This document shows positions 10,921 to 18,634 of a stretch of 64,000 bases of DNA, piece by piece. The position numbers were made by a program, and so were the translations under genes. The DNA is from Croceicoccus naphthovorans (GTDB lineage: Bacteria; Pseudomonadota; Alphaproteobacteria; Sphingomonadales; Sphingomonadaceae), in the NCBI RefSeq assembly GCF_001028705.1, contig NZ_CP011770.1, forward strand, positions 2,235,501-2,299,500. The letters are read 5' to 3'. Position 1 is the first letter of the stretch. Every line of letters starts with the position of its first letter. Below the pieces are notes generated by a model. It was given only the letters and a program-made list of their open reading frames with translations, ran no database searches and had not been told where the DNA came from.

Positions 10921-11338
10921 CTAAGCGGTGGCGAGCGCCCGCGCCCCGTCATGATCGGTCACAATGCGAAGTGGCCGCCAGTCACGCGGGGCCATCCCGT
11001 ATTTGCGGCGGAACGCCTAGCGAAAGCCGAACCCCGCAGAGAAACCCACCGCCTTGCTGACCTGTTGCAGCGACACCGCTTTGGCAATCAGCTCTACCGA
11101 ACGGCGCATGCGCAGATCGAGCCGACAGGCTGCCGGCGTTTCGTGCAAAATATCCGAAAAACGAGAAGCAAAGGCCGATCGCGACATCCGCGCCTCCGAC
11201 GTAAGGTCGGCGACGGTCCAGTCTTGGTGCGGCGCGCGGTACATCGATCCCAAAGCGCGACAGGCGCGGACAACGCAGCCCCTTCAGCAGCCCGCTGGTT
11301 TCCGCGCTGTCGTTGGAGATCAGGTTGCGGACGACTTC
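10921..11338 (-). pseudogene. AraC-family regulator remnant (C-terminal part, frameshift and stop)
   Basis: The minus strand encodes in pieces the C-terminal half of an AraC regulator with a cupin_6-type sensor. In one frame: EEVVRNLIS and LLKGLRCPRLSR (end of the sensor domain). In the next frame from about 11250: QDWTVADLTSEARMSRSAFA and AVSLQQVSKAVGF, the first and second HTH. A TAG stop at 11019-11017 interrupts the typical final segment, which resumes as AFRRKYGMAPRDWR and ends at 10923-10921. So there is at least one frameshift (11245-11285) and one nonsense change, and no N-terminal domain. It abuts a TetR fragment without a gap, which suggests a deletion joined two regulators. Confidence 0.8.
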
Positions 11339-11601
11339 TTCAGCGCTCCGTCCAGTACCGTCTGAAGTTCGGCATTGAAGCACAGGAACAGCAAGGCGCG
11401 CTTGTCCGCGACTTCGGCGAACACCGTGCCCAGCCCAACGTTTGCATCGCGCCCAATTCTGCGCACGGTCGTATTGTCGTACCCGCGTTCCACGAACAGC
11501 CGCCGCGCCACGCTGATGATCCGGGTTTGTTTCGAAAGCTTGTTTCGCTCCCGCTTGCCAGGCGGTTCAGGGGTCTTACTTTTTGGAGCAGCGGATGACA
11601 T
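11320..11601 (-). pseudogene. TetR-family regulator, truncated to the DNA-binding domain
   Basis: The 93-codon frame encodes a TetR/AcrR N-terminal domain: IISVARRLFVERGYDNTTVR followed by the recognition-helix region NVGLGTVFAEVADKRALLF. A full TetR protein has about 190 residues; this one stops after FNAELQTVLDGALKK, where the sequence runs into the AraC remnant in another frame. The ligand-binding domain is missing. A short HTH-only protein could still be made and bind DNA, but truncation by deletion is the simpler reading. Confidence 0.72.
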
Positions 11602-11731
11602 TGTGACGGCCTTGATCGTAGAAACTGGTTTTCACGAAAGTGTTCTAAACGGGTTTGCCAATTGCCGCTAAGGCCTCGTTCGAATGCTGGATTGGTTTCC
11701 AATATCGGGCGAGAACCATTATGGGCACGGC

Positions 11732-12697
11732 ATGAAGGCACGCGACAATCCCACTCTCGACAAATGTAAAGCACCTGCCGGCATGACGGTGGTGCCCGGC
11801 GGCACGTTCACGATGGGGTCGGACCGGTTCTATCCCGAAGAACGCCCGACGCGTCAGGTGTGCGTCGATTCCTTTTACATGGATGAAGCGCCGGTCACGA
11901 ATGCGGAATTCTCCCGCTTCGTTGCGGAAACCGGCCACGTCACTTTTGCCGAGATTGCCCCCGATCCGCGCGACTATCCCGATATGCCGCCCGAAATGGC
12001 GCAGCCCGGATCGGCGGTGTTTCGCCCGACGCCCTATCCCGTCGACACGTCGGACCCATCGCAGTGGTGGCGTTTCGAGTTCGGCGCGGACTGGCGGCAT
12101 CCCTACGGCCCGGACAGTTCGATCGATGGACTGGAGGACCACCCCGTCGTTCATGTCGCGTTCGACGATGCCAAGGCCTATGCCAAGTGGGCGGGCAAGA
12201 CCTTGCCGACGGAGGCGGAGTGGGAGCGCGCCGCGCGCGGCGGGCTGGAATGCGTCGAATACGCGTGGGGCGAAGAGCTGTCGCCGGGCGGTCGGATCAT
12301 GGCCAAGACTTGGCAGGGCCTGTTTCCATCGCAGAATCTGGCGACCGACGGCTGGCACCGCACCGCGCCCGTCCGCAGCTACGATGCCAACGGGTTCGGC
12401 CTTTACGACATGATCGGCAACGTCTGGGAATGGACAACCGACTGGTACGCGATGCCGCAGGTCGAGAAAAAGCGCGGCAGTTGCTGCATCCCCGCCAATC
12501 CGCGCGGCCCGCGCAAGCATGACAGTTTCGACCCCGCCTCTCCCGCGCGCATTCCGCGCAAGGTGTTGAAAGGCGGATCGCACCTATGCGCGCCGAACTA
12601 TTGCCAGCGCTATCGCCCCGCGGCGCGTCATCCCGAACCGATCGACACTACGACCAGCCATGTCGGCTTTCGCTGCATCGTCAGGAGACCGACCTAG
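11732..12697 (+). CDS. Formylglycine-generating enzyme family protein
   Basis: A 321-residue SUMF1/EgtB-superfamily protein. It keeps the catalytic pair of true formylglycine-generating enzymes: GGSHLCAPNYCQRYRPAAR carries Cys286 and Cys291 in the C-x4-C spacing that binds copper and oxidises the sulfatase cysteine. Other family segments: GGTFTMGSDRFYPEE, DEAPVTNAEFSRFV, TLPTEAEWERAARGG, GLYDMIGNVWEWTTDWY and the terminal SHVGFRC. It therefore looks able to mature a type I sulfatase, but no sulfatase is in the window. Start is uncertain: ATG 11732 is used, ATG 11684 is in frame. It is the only intact gene between broken neighbours and its end touches a truncated hydrolase. Confidence 0.88.
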   Translation: MKARDNPTLDKCKAPAGMTVVPGGTFTMGSDRFYPEERPTRQVCVDSFYMDEAPVTNAEFSRFVAETGHVTFAEIAPDPRDYPDMPPEMAQPGSAVFRPTPYPVDTSDPSQWWRFEFGADWRHPYGPDSSIDGLEDHPVVHVAFDDAKAYAKWAGKTLPTEAEWERAARGGLECVEYAWGEELSPGGRIMAKTWQGLFPSQNLATDGWHRTAPVRSYDANGFGLYDMIGNVWEWTTDWYAMPQVEKKRGSCCIPANPRGPRKHDSFDPASPARIPRKVLKGGSHLCAPNYCQRYRPAARHPEPIDTTTSHVGFRCIVRRPT

Positions 12698-13136
12698 TCG
12701 TCCAGAGAAAGCGCCTCGCTCGATTCCTTGGGCGACGCGCTCGATTGCGTCTTTGGCTATCTGGTCATCAACGACGTCTCTGCCCGCGACCGGCAGTTTC
12801 ATTCCCCGACCTTCACGATGGGTAAGCCGTTCGACACCCACGGTCCGATTGTCCCTTACCTTGTGACCGCGGACGAGATTGCCGATCCGCAGGCGCTGAC
12901 CGTTCGCTGCATCGTCAATGGCGAGGTGCGGCAGGAAGGCAATACGCCCGACACGATCCACAAGATCGCAGACCAGACCACCTATCTGTCGACGGCCTTC
13001 ACGCTGGAGCCGAACGACATCATCGCCACCGGCACGCCCAAAGGCGTCGGCGTCACGATGGACCCGCCGCAGTTTCTGCAGTCGGGCGACGTGCGAGGTC
13101 GAGGGCATCGGCGCCATCGAGAACAAAGTCGCCTGA
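12698..13136 (+). pseudogene. Fumarylacetoacetate hydrolase family remnant
   Basis: The frame from about 12698 encodes the C-terminal two thirds of a FAH-family hydrolase: ALDCVFGYLVINDVSARDRQ, PFDTHGPIVPYLVTADEI and FTLEPNDIIATGTPKGVGVT. The N-terminal part is absent; the similarity begins just after the stop of the preceding gene. Near 13090 the reading frame shifts: GDV is followed in the +1 frame by CEVEGIGAIENKVA and the natural stop at 13134-13136. No start codon with a ribosome site is visible. Truncation plus frameshift make it non-functional. Confidence 0.85.
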
Positions 13137-13156
13137 GCAACGCAGCAACCGGCAAC

Positions 13157-13204
13157 AAGGCCCGGTTCGATCCTGCGGAATTGCGGATCAGGCCGGGCCT
13201 TTTT
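13157..13204 (+). terminator. Intrinsic terminator after the hydrolase remnant
   Basis: AAGGCCCGG (13157-13165) pairs with CCGGGCCTT, extended by imperfect pairing of TCGATCC with GGATC, and is followed by a run of five T. It is the natural end of the degraded hydrolase transcript. Confidence 0.85.
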
Positions 13205-13500
13205 CGTATTCGAGTTCCTGCATTCGACATTTGCCGCAACCCAGTATGTAATTTGCGCCGATCCCCCAGTTCTGCGCCCCCAAATTCGTAATCGCGAAAT
13301 TAACCACGGCAGCGCTCGAATTGCGTTCTACACCGCAGGTTGCGCCCAAATTCTCGTAAACGGATGGTGCCCGCCAAACAGTATATTTGCACCGTAACCG
13401 CGCCACGATGCCCGTAACAAATGTTGGTCCGAACAATACGCAAATTGCGTATCCGTTGTTAAGATTTCCGTAAGTTCCGCCTTCAGACCCGCCCTCCATT
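13205..13500. other. Intergenic stretch before the TadE/TadG pair, with scattered near-repeats
   Basis: About 300 bases without a gene, less GC-rich than the surroundings. Two short blocks occur twice with small changes: CAGTATGTAATTTGCGCCG (13242) versus CAGTATATTTGCACCGTAAC (13379), and TGCGCCCCCAAATTCGTAA (13273) versus TGCGCCCAAATTCTCGTAA (13341). They may be regulatory sites for the pilus-type genes or degraded duplication. No promoter could be assigned. Confidence 0.4.
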
Positions 13501-13959
13501 ATGAGAGGCATGAAGAAGCCCGCATGCCTTTGGGGGGGCCATTGCGTCAAAGCCCTGCGCCGCGGCTGGCATGACCAGTCGGGGTCGGTGATTGTCGAGG
13601 CCGCGTTCGCGCTGCCCTTGATGATCACCGTGCTGCTTGGCCTCGTCAGCTATGGTAGCTGGTTCCTGACTGCGCACAACGTGCAGTCGGCGGCCAACGA
13701 TGCGGCCCGCGCGGCTCTGTCGGGGCTCGACAATGCAGAGCGCATTCGCCTTGTCAGCGGCAGTATCGAACGCAGCGTGCTGAACGGCACTTCGCTCGAT
13801 CCGTCGCGCGTCGACGTCACAACCACGCTCGACGGGGCCTATTACACGGTGACGGTGCGCTACGATGGCAGCGATACGCTGATCGACCCGACCTCGCTGC
13901 TGCCCTTTCCCTCCAGCACGATAGAGCGATCCGCTATCGTGCGGCTTGCGGCCATCTGA
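13501..13959 (+). CDS. TadE-like pseudopilin/pilus assembly protein
   Basis: A 152-residue membrane protein with a short basic N terminus, then the TadE-type helix DQSGSVIVEAAFALPLMITV (about residues 25-44, with the Glu that is typical of pseudopilin-like helices) and a periplasmic tail without cysteines. The usual role is in Flp/Tad pilus assembly, but no Tad ATPase or secretin is nearby. ATG 13501 and ATG 13510 are both possible; neither has a well-placed ribosome site. It forms an operon with the next gene, 12 bases downstream. Confidence 0.82.
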   Translation: MRGMKKPACLWGGHCVKALRRGWHDQSGSVIVEAAFALPLMITVLLGLVSYGSWFLTAHNVQSAANDAARAALSGLDNAERIRLVSGSIERSVLNGTSLDPSRVDVTTTLDGAYYTVTVRYDGSDTLIDPTSLLPFPSSTIERSAIVRLAAI

Positions 13960-13971
13960 AGGAGACGACAC

Positions 13972-15615
13972 ATGATCCGTTCGTTCAGCCGACAGTTCCT
14001 GCACGACGAATGCGGCTCGGTCAGCGCGATCACGCTGGCCGGCGGTTCGATGATGATCGGCGCCTGCGCCTTCGCGGTGGACCTTGGCATGGTCTATCTG
14101 GCCAAGCGCGATTTGCAGAACGCCGCCGATGCCGCCGCCGTCACCGCCGTCAGTACGATGGACACCGGATCGGCGGCCGGTGTCGCCGAACTGATCGAAA
14201 AGCGCGGGGACGAGGACATCACGGTCGAAAGCATCGAGCCGGGCAAATATGCGCGGCTGGCCAGCGTCGATCTGGACGATCGCTTCACAGCTGACAACGT
14301 CTCGCCCACCGCTGCGCGGGTCACGTTGTCGAGGCCCGTCCCGCTCTATTTCGCGCAGGTCTTTTCCGGCAAGGAAACCACCACCGTCATGGCCACCGCC
14401 ACCGCCGCACGGCTGGATCGGGCCGCGTTTCAGGTCGGCTCGCGGCTCGGCGCTCTGTCGGGCGGGGTGCCCAATGCGCTACTGTCGGCGCTAGCGGGCG
14501 AGGACCTGCAACTGACCGTCAACGATTTCAGCAGCCTTGAAGGCACCACCATCGACGTCCTCGATTTCGCCGACGCCGTACGCGACAAGGCGGACCTGAG
14601 CGGTGAGACCTATGGCGAGGTGTTCGCCGAGGAGATGCCGCTGAACGAGGTGATAGAGGCGCTGGCCGGCGCCACGCCGCAGGACAGCACCAAGACGCTG
14701 GTGCTTTCCCTGGCCGAGAAAATGGGCACGCAGACGGTGACGCTGGCCGACATGATCGACCTTGGCCCCTATGCGCAGACCGATTTCAACGAAGGCACCG
14801 GCAAGATCACCGTAGATGCCGCCACTCTGCTGCGCGGCGCGATCGAGTATGCGTCCGAGGATGGCTATGACGTTCAGACCAACCTGACCATTGCGGGCGT
14901 CAGCAATACGAAGCTGCGGCTGGTCGGCGGCAATCCGGTGGCGACATCGCCGTTGATGACCGTGACGGACAGCGACGACGTGGTCCTGCGCACCGGGCGC
15001 ATCCGGCTCTATCTGGAAACCAACGTTGCCGCCTCTATCTCCGGCATCGCGTCGATGAAGGTGCCGCTCTACGCCGAACTGGCCTCTGCCGAAGCGAAGT
15101 TGAGCGATATCCAATGTGCCGGGACGACCGGCGACGGGGTGACGCTGGCCGTCACGCCCTCCATCGGCACCGTCGCGCTCGCCAGCGCGGATGCAGACGA
15201 CATCGGCGACCTGACCGACGAACCCGCGCTGGAATACGCGACCCTGGCCAACATCGTGGGGGTAAAGGTTCAGGGCAAGGCGGTGCTGGAACTGGGCGGG
15301 ACAGAGGCGAAGTCGGTACACTTTTCCAAGGCAGAGATCGCGGCGAAGACCACCAAGTCGGTTGCGACCGACGATGCGGTAACGGCGCTCGCCTCTTCGC
15401 TGATTGACGATGTCAGCCTGCAGGTCACGACCGGGGGCCTGAACCTTACGCCGACATCCTTGATCCAGTCGCAGGCGGCGACGGCGCTGCTGGCGGTGGC
15501 GCCCACGCTGGACTCGGTCATCAACACCGCGACCCGCACGATGGGCGTACGCCTCGGCATCGCCGATACGCGGGTCAACGCGATGAACTGCGGCTTGCCG
15601 ACACTGGTCGCATAA
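13972..15615 (+). CDS. TadG-like pilus assembly protein
   Basis: A 547-residue protein that starts with a TadE/G-type transmembrane helix (ECGSVSAITLAGGSMMIGAC, about residues 13-32) and the TadG signature VDLGMVYLAKRDLQNAADAA, where the AADAAA stretch is highly conserved. The rest is a large extracytoplasmic region rich in Thr, Ala and Asp with a few cysteines (QCAGTT, NCGLP) that may form a disulfide. Preceded by AAGGAGA at good distance. It is found next to a TadE-like protein but without other tad genes, so it may serve a distant tad locus or another surface structure. Confidence 0.82.
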   Translation: MIRSFSRQFLHDECGSVSAITLAGGSMMIGACAFAVDLGMVYLAKRDLQNAADAAAVTAVSTMDTGSAAGVAELIEKRGDEDITVESIEPGKYARLASVDLDDRFTADNVSPTAARVTLSRPVPLYFAQVFSGKETTTVMATATAARLDRAAFQVGSRLGALSGGVPNALLSALAGEDLQLTVNDFSSLEGTTIDVLDFADAVRDKADLSGETYGEVFAEEMPLNEVIEALAGATPQDSTKTLVLSLAEKMGTQTVTLADMIDLGPYAQTDFNEGTGKITVDAATLLRGAIEYASEDGYDVQTNLTIAGVSNTKLRLVGGNPVATSPLMTVTDSDDVVLRTGRIRLYLETNVAASISGIASMKVPLYAELASAEAKLSDIQCAGTTGDGVTLAVTPSIGTVALASADADDIGDLTDEPALEYATLANIVGVKVQGKAVLELGGTEAKSVHFSKAEIAAKTTKSVATDDAVTALASSLIDDVSLQVTTGGLNLTPTSLIQSQAATALLAVAPTLDSVINTATRTMGVRLGIADTRVNAMNCGLPTLVA

Positions 15616-15930
15616 GGGGTGCGCAAGGGGAACTGGCGGCGGCATTGCAGAGACCGGCGCCGCCAGCAAAGTCCCTGATTTTGCATCGAATCGGCGTCAG
15701 TGATGGCGTCATGCAATTCGGCGGTTCCGTGCCACGTTGGGCTGGAAGTTGACGAAGTTGACACAGGCAAAGAGAAAATCACGTCGATCAGTATGGCGGT
15801 ATTGATCGAGTAGGCCGATGAACGGCGTTGGCGGGCAAAGCAGGCCATGCGCGCATTTTGGTGCGTGGGCCCGGTGTAGGACAGCGCGGCCCCGAAATTT
15901 TAGCGACGATATTTGACGCGAAGGGTCGGT
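15616..15930. other. Gene-poor stretch with an unidentified coding-like remnant
   Basis: No convincing gene. On the minus strand an open stretch of about 70 codons ends with TGA at 15711-15709 and contains PTPFIGLLDQYRHTDRRDFL and FACVNFVNFQPNVARNR. The composition looks protein-like and might be the tail of a decayed transposase or another mobile gene, but I cannot name a family, there is no start codon with a ribosome site, and the opposite and adjacent frames are also partly open. Confidence 0.3.
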
Positions 15931-16152
15931 TTATCCGGCGCTGTTGAGACCTCGCTCCGCCTCTTGCCGTGCGGCACGCTCACGCTCGGCCTTGGCCCGT
16001 TCGAGCACCACCCTGCGGGCCTGATCGGCCAATCCGCGCCAGGTCTTTTCGGCACGAATGCAGCGTTCCTTCACGTTCTGCAGGCTTGCTTGCTTCGCTT
16101 CGGCTGCCGCTTCACGGGCACGGGCATCGTAAAATTCGAACGTCTGGCTCAT
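15931..16152 (-). CDS. Small charged helical protein of unknown function
   Basis: A 73-residue protein starting MSQTFEFYDARAREAAAEA, almost entirely Ala, Glu, Arg and Lys, predicted as one or two long helices (EKTWRGLADQARRVVLERAK). It contains one cysteine and no membrane segment. It lies 94 bases downstream of the cold-shock gene on the same strand. Short proteins of this kind beside cspA are seen in sphingomonads, but no function is known to me. The alternative longer start 24 codons upstream would overlap the GGGGGG-rich spacer and is unlikely. Confidence 0.7.
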   Translation of the reverse strand: MSQTFEFYDARAREAAAEAKQASLQNVKERCIRAEKTWRGLADQARRVVLERAKAERERAARQEAERGLNSAG

Positions 16153-16246
16153 GTCGGGCCTTTCAAAGCGATCTTTGCAACAAATCAGAGTGCCCCTTCC
16201 GCGCGGGGGGTCGCAGTCCCGCACGGAAGGAACCCGGGCAAATCGC

Positions 16247-16459
16247 TTAGTCGGCGGTCGACAGATTCACCGCGCTGGCCTTGCCGTTGCGGCCCTGCTC
16301 GACTTCGTAGTTAAGGCGCTGGTCCTTATCGAGGGTCTGCATGCCGGCGGCCTGAACCGCGGAGATGTGAACAAAGCTGTCTTCCGAGCCGTCGTCCGGC
16401 TGGATGAAGCCATAGCCCTTGTCTTCGTTGAAGAATTTTACGGTGCCAGTCTTAGACAT
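16247..16459 (-). CDS. cspA: Cold-shock domain protein
   Basis: A 70-residue single cold-shock domain. RNP1 is KGYGFIQ (residues 14-20) and RNP2 is SFVHIS (28-33), the aromatic residues that bind single-stranded RNA and DNA. It starts MSKTGTVKFFNEDKGYGF. A 275-base stretch upstream carries no gene and could include the long leader that controls many cold-shock genes; no terminator or thermosensor fold could be assigned by eye. Acts as an RNA chaperone in the cytoplasm. Confidence 0.95.
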   Translation of the reverse strand: MSKTGTVKFFNEDKGYGFIQPDDGSEDSFVHISAVQAAGMQTLDKDQRLNYEVEQGRNGKASAVNLSTAD

Positions 16460-16734
16460 AATGCGTTCCTTTCAAGAACGTGTAATCGCCGCGCCGCGAC
16501 ATGCGGAACGGTGGTGCAAAGGTCGTCCGAAGAAAGGAAGTCGTCGTCTGGTTTACGCCGGGGCCTTTAAAGGCAATCGGCGGTCGTCAAAGGCCCGAAG
16601 TCCGTCGCAAATTTCGACGTCAGCAAAAGCGCTCTACCACGATAAAGGGAAAGCCCCTAATTTTTCTTTTGTTTTGACTTTGAAGGGGCGTTAAGCAGAG
16701 CCACCACCGGGCAAATCGCCCAAAAACCGACCCC

Positions 16735-16932
16735 CTACTTCAACCGGTGGATAATGTACTGAACCAGTGAATTGAATAGAATATAGACCGGGTAAAATAA
16801 CGCCAACACCACAAGCTTAGCTTGTATCGGAGCATCGATAATCAGCATCAAAATTATGCTTCCGACCGCAAAGAGGCTCGATTTAAACCCAATCTCACCT
16901 TTCACCGCCTGCCAATACGACGCATATCTCAT
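16735..16932 (-). CDS. Small two-helix membrane protein of unknown function
   Basis: A 65-residue protein, MRYASYWQAVKGEIGFKSSL, followed by two hydrophobic helices (FAVGSIILMLII and AKLVVLALFYPVYILFNSLV). Base composition is clearly more AT-rich than its neighbours and codon use differs (many ATA and TTA-type codons on the coding strand), which suggests recent acquisition. AAAGGGA lies directly before the ATG, a tighter spacing than usual. No family recognised; it could be a chance open frame, but the clean amphipathic pattern argues for a real gene. Confidence 0.5.
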   Translation of the reverse strand: MRYASYWQAVKGEIGFKSSLFAVGSIILMLIIDAPIQAKLVVLALFYPVYILFNSLVQYIIHRLK

Positions 16933-16965
16933 TCCCTTTGTTCCTGCCCTCTCATCAGTCCGTTC

Positions 16966-18516
16966 TCACCCCTTCAACCCAGCCGCCTTCAGCAACGCCT
17001 CGGTGCTCGCATCGAAGCCGCTGCCGCCGTTACTGACGATCTCTTTCGCGATCTGTTTGCCCAGTTCCACGCCGTACTGGTCGAACGGGTTGATGCCCAG
17101 CAGGACCGCGCTGCAGAACGTGCGGTGTTCGTGGAACGCGATCAGCGCGCCCAGCGTCGCGGGGGTCAGCACTTCGCACAGGATGGTCGCGCTGGGGCGG
17201 TTGCCCGGATAGGCGCGCGCGCCGCCCAGGGGGTCGCCTGGCTCCGCCGCCTTGCCCGCCATCAGCGCCGCGCCTTGCGCGAAACAGTTGGTAAGCAGGA
17301 TCGCATGGTGTTCGGGATCAAGATCGTGCCCCGGCTGCTTCACGGCCAGGAAATCGACCGGCACCTCTATCGTGCCCTGATGCAGCAGCTGGAACACCGC
17401 GTGCTGCGCATCGGTGCCCACCCCGCCCCACGTGATCGGCGCGCTCTGACGCGATAGCGGCGATCCGTCGGCCAGCACCGACTTGCCGTTCGATTCCATC
17501 TCCAGCTGTTGCAGGTAATCGGGGAACAGGCCCAGTCGCTCGTCATAGGCGAACACCGCGCGCGTCTGGCAGCCGCGTAGTTGCACGTACATCAGGTCGG
17601 CAAAGGCAGCGCGCAGGCACAGGTTCTCCGCCCCGTCGGTATCGGCAAAATGCCGATCCACGGTCAGCGCGCCTTCCAGAAACGCGGCAAAGTCATCCCA
17701 GCCCAGCGCCAGCGCGACCGGAAAGCCGATCGACGACCACAGCGAATAACGCCCGCCGACGCTCTCGGAAAACGGCAGGACGCGGGTTTCGTCGACGCCC
17801 CATTCCACCGCCTTGTCCGGGCTGGCGGTCAGCGCGACGACGCGGCCATAAGGGTCGGACACCCCCGATTCCTCCAGCCACTGAATGGCGGACGCGGCGT
17901 TGGTCATCGTTTCTGTCGTGGTAAAGGTTTTCGATGCCACCGCGATCATCGTCGTCGCCGGATCGCACACCTCAAACGCGGCTTCCAGCGCATTGCCGTC
18001 GATGTTGGAGACGACCTGCACGTCGATCTGCGCGCGGAAATCCGCCGTGGGCCGCGCCAGCGCGTCGATGGCCAGCGCCGGACCCAGCGCCGATCCGCCG
18101 ATGCCGATGTGGATCAGGTGCTTGATCGGCCCGAACACGCCTTCCCTGATCGCCTCGACCAGACCGCGCATCCGCATGTGGAAGGCGTCCGCCTCCGCCA
18201 CGCTCTCATCCGCGCCGATCCCGCGCTGGGCGGTGTGTTCGGCGGCGCGGCCTTCGGTGGGGTTGGCGATCCCGCCGGTCAGCAGCACCTCGCGCGCCGC
18301 GTCGAACCCGGCGGCCTTGGCCAGAGCCTCAAAACCGTCGACAATCGCGGGCGACAGGTGCGTTTTCGACCAGTCGAACAACACGTCCCCGCCCTCTGGA
18401 ATCGAAAGCGTGCCGGAATAGCGCCCCACGCGGTCGGCATCGCCAGCAAACAGGTCCTCCAGCGTCTCCATCCCGGTCTGTTCAAGGGCGGTCCAGCAAG
18501 CGGCGGTATCATGCAT
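16966..18516 (-). CDS. pgi: Glucose-6-phosphate isomerase
   Basis: Converts glucose-6-phosphate to fructose-6-phosphate. 516 residues, within the usual range. Family motifs: HIGIGGSALGPALA (substrate phosphate binding), ASKTFTTTETMTNA, LWSSIGFPVALALG, and near the C terminus NPFDQYGVELGKQIA with the catalytic region. It starts MHDTAACWTALEQTG at 18516. The gene stands alone on the minus strand, back to back with lepB. Confidence 0.95.
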   Translation of the reverse strand: MHDTAACWTALEQTGMETLEDLFAGDADRVGRYSGTLSIPEGGDVLFDWSKTHLSPAIVDGFEALAKAAGFDAAREVLLTGGIANPTEGRAAEHTAQRGIGADESVAEADAFHMRMRGLVEAIREGVFGPIKHLIHIGIGGSALGPALAIDALARPTADFRAQIDVQVVSNIDGNALEAAFEVCDPATTMIAVASKTFTTTETMTNAASAIQWLEESGVSDPYGRVVALTASPDKAVEWGVDETRVLPFSESVGGRYSLWSSIGFPVALALGWDDFAAFLEGALTVDRHFADTDGAENLCLRAAFADLMYVQLRGCQTRAVFAYDERLGLFPDYLQQLEMESNGKSVLADGSPLSRQSAPITWGGVGTDAQHAVFQLLHQGTIEVPVDFLAVKQPGHDLDPEHHAILLTNCFAQGAALMAGKAAEPGDPLGGARAYPGNRPSATILCEVLTPATLGALIAFHEHRTFCSAVLLGINPFDQYGVELGKQIAKEIVSNGGSGFDASTEALLKAAGLKG

Positions 18517-18634
18517 GTCGGCGGGTCAGTCCTTCGTTTTGCTTTGCAACATCGGCTTACTGCCCTATGCCGCCCGGGCTTGCCAGTCCGCATTGGCGGG
18601 CGGTGCACGAAAGAGTGAAAGTCGAAGAACACAG

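Noticed and set aside
13081..13136. Programmed frameshift in the FAH-family gene
   Set aside because: No slippery site, and the gene lacks its N-terminal part, so decay is the simpler explanation.
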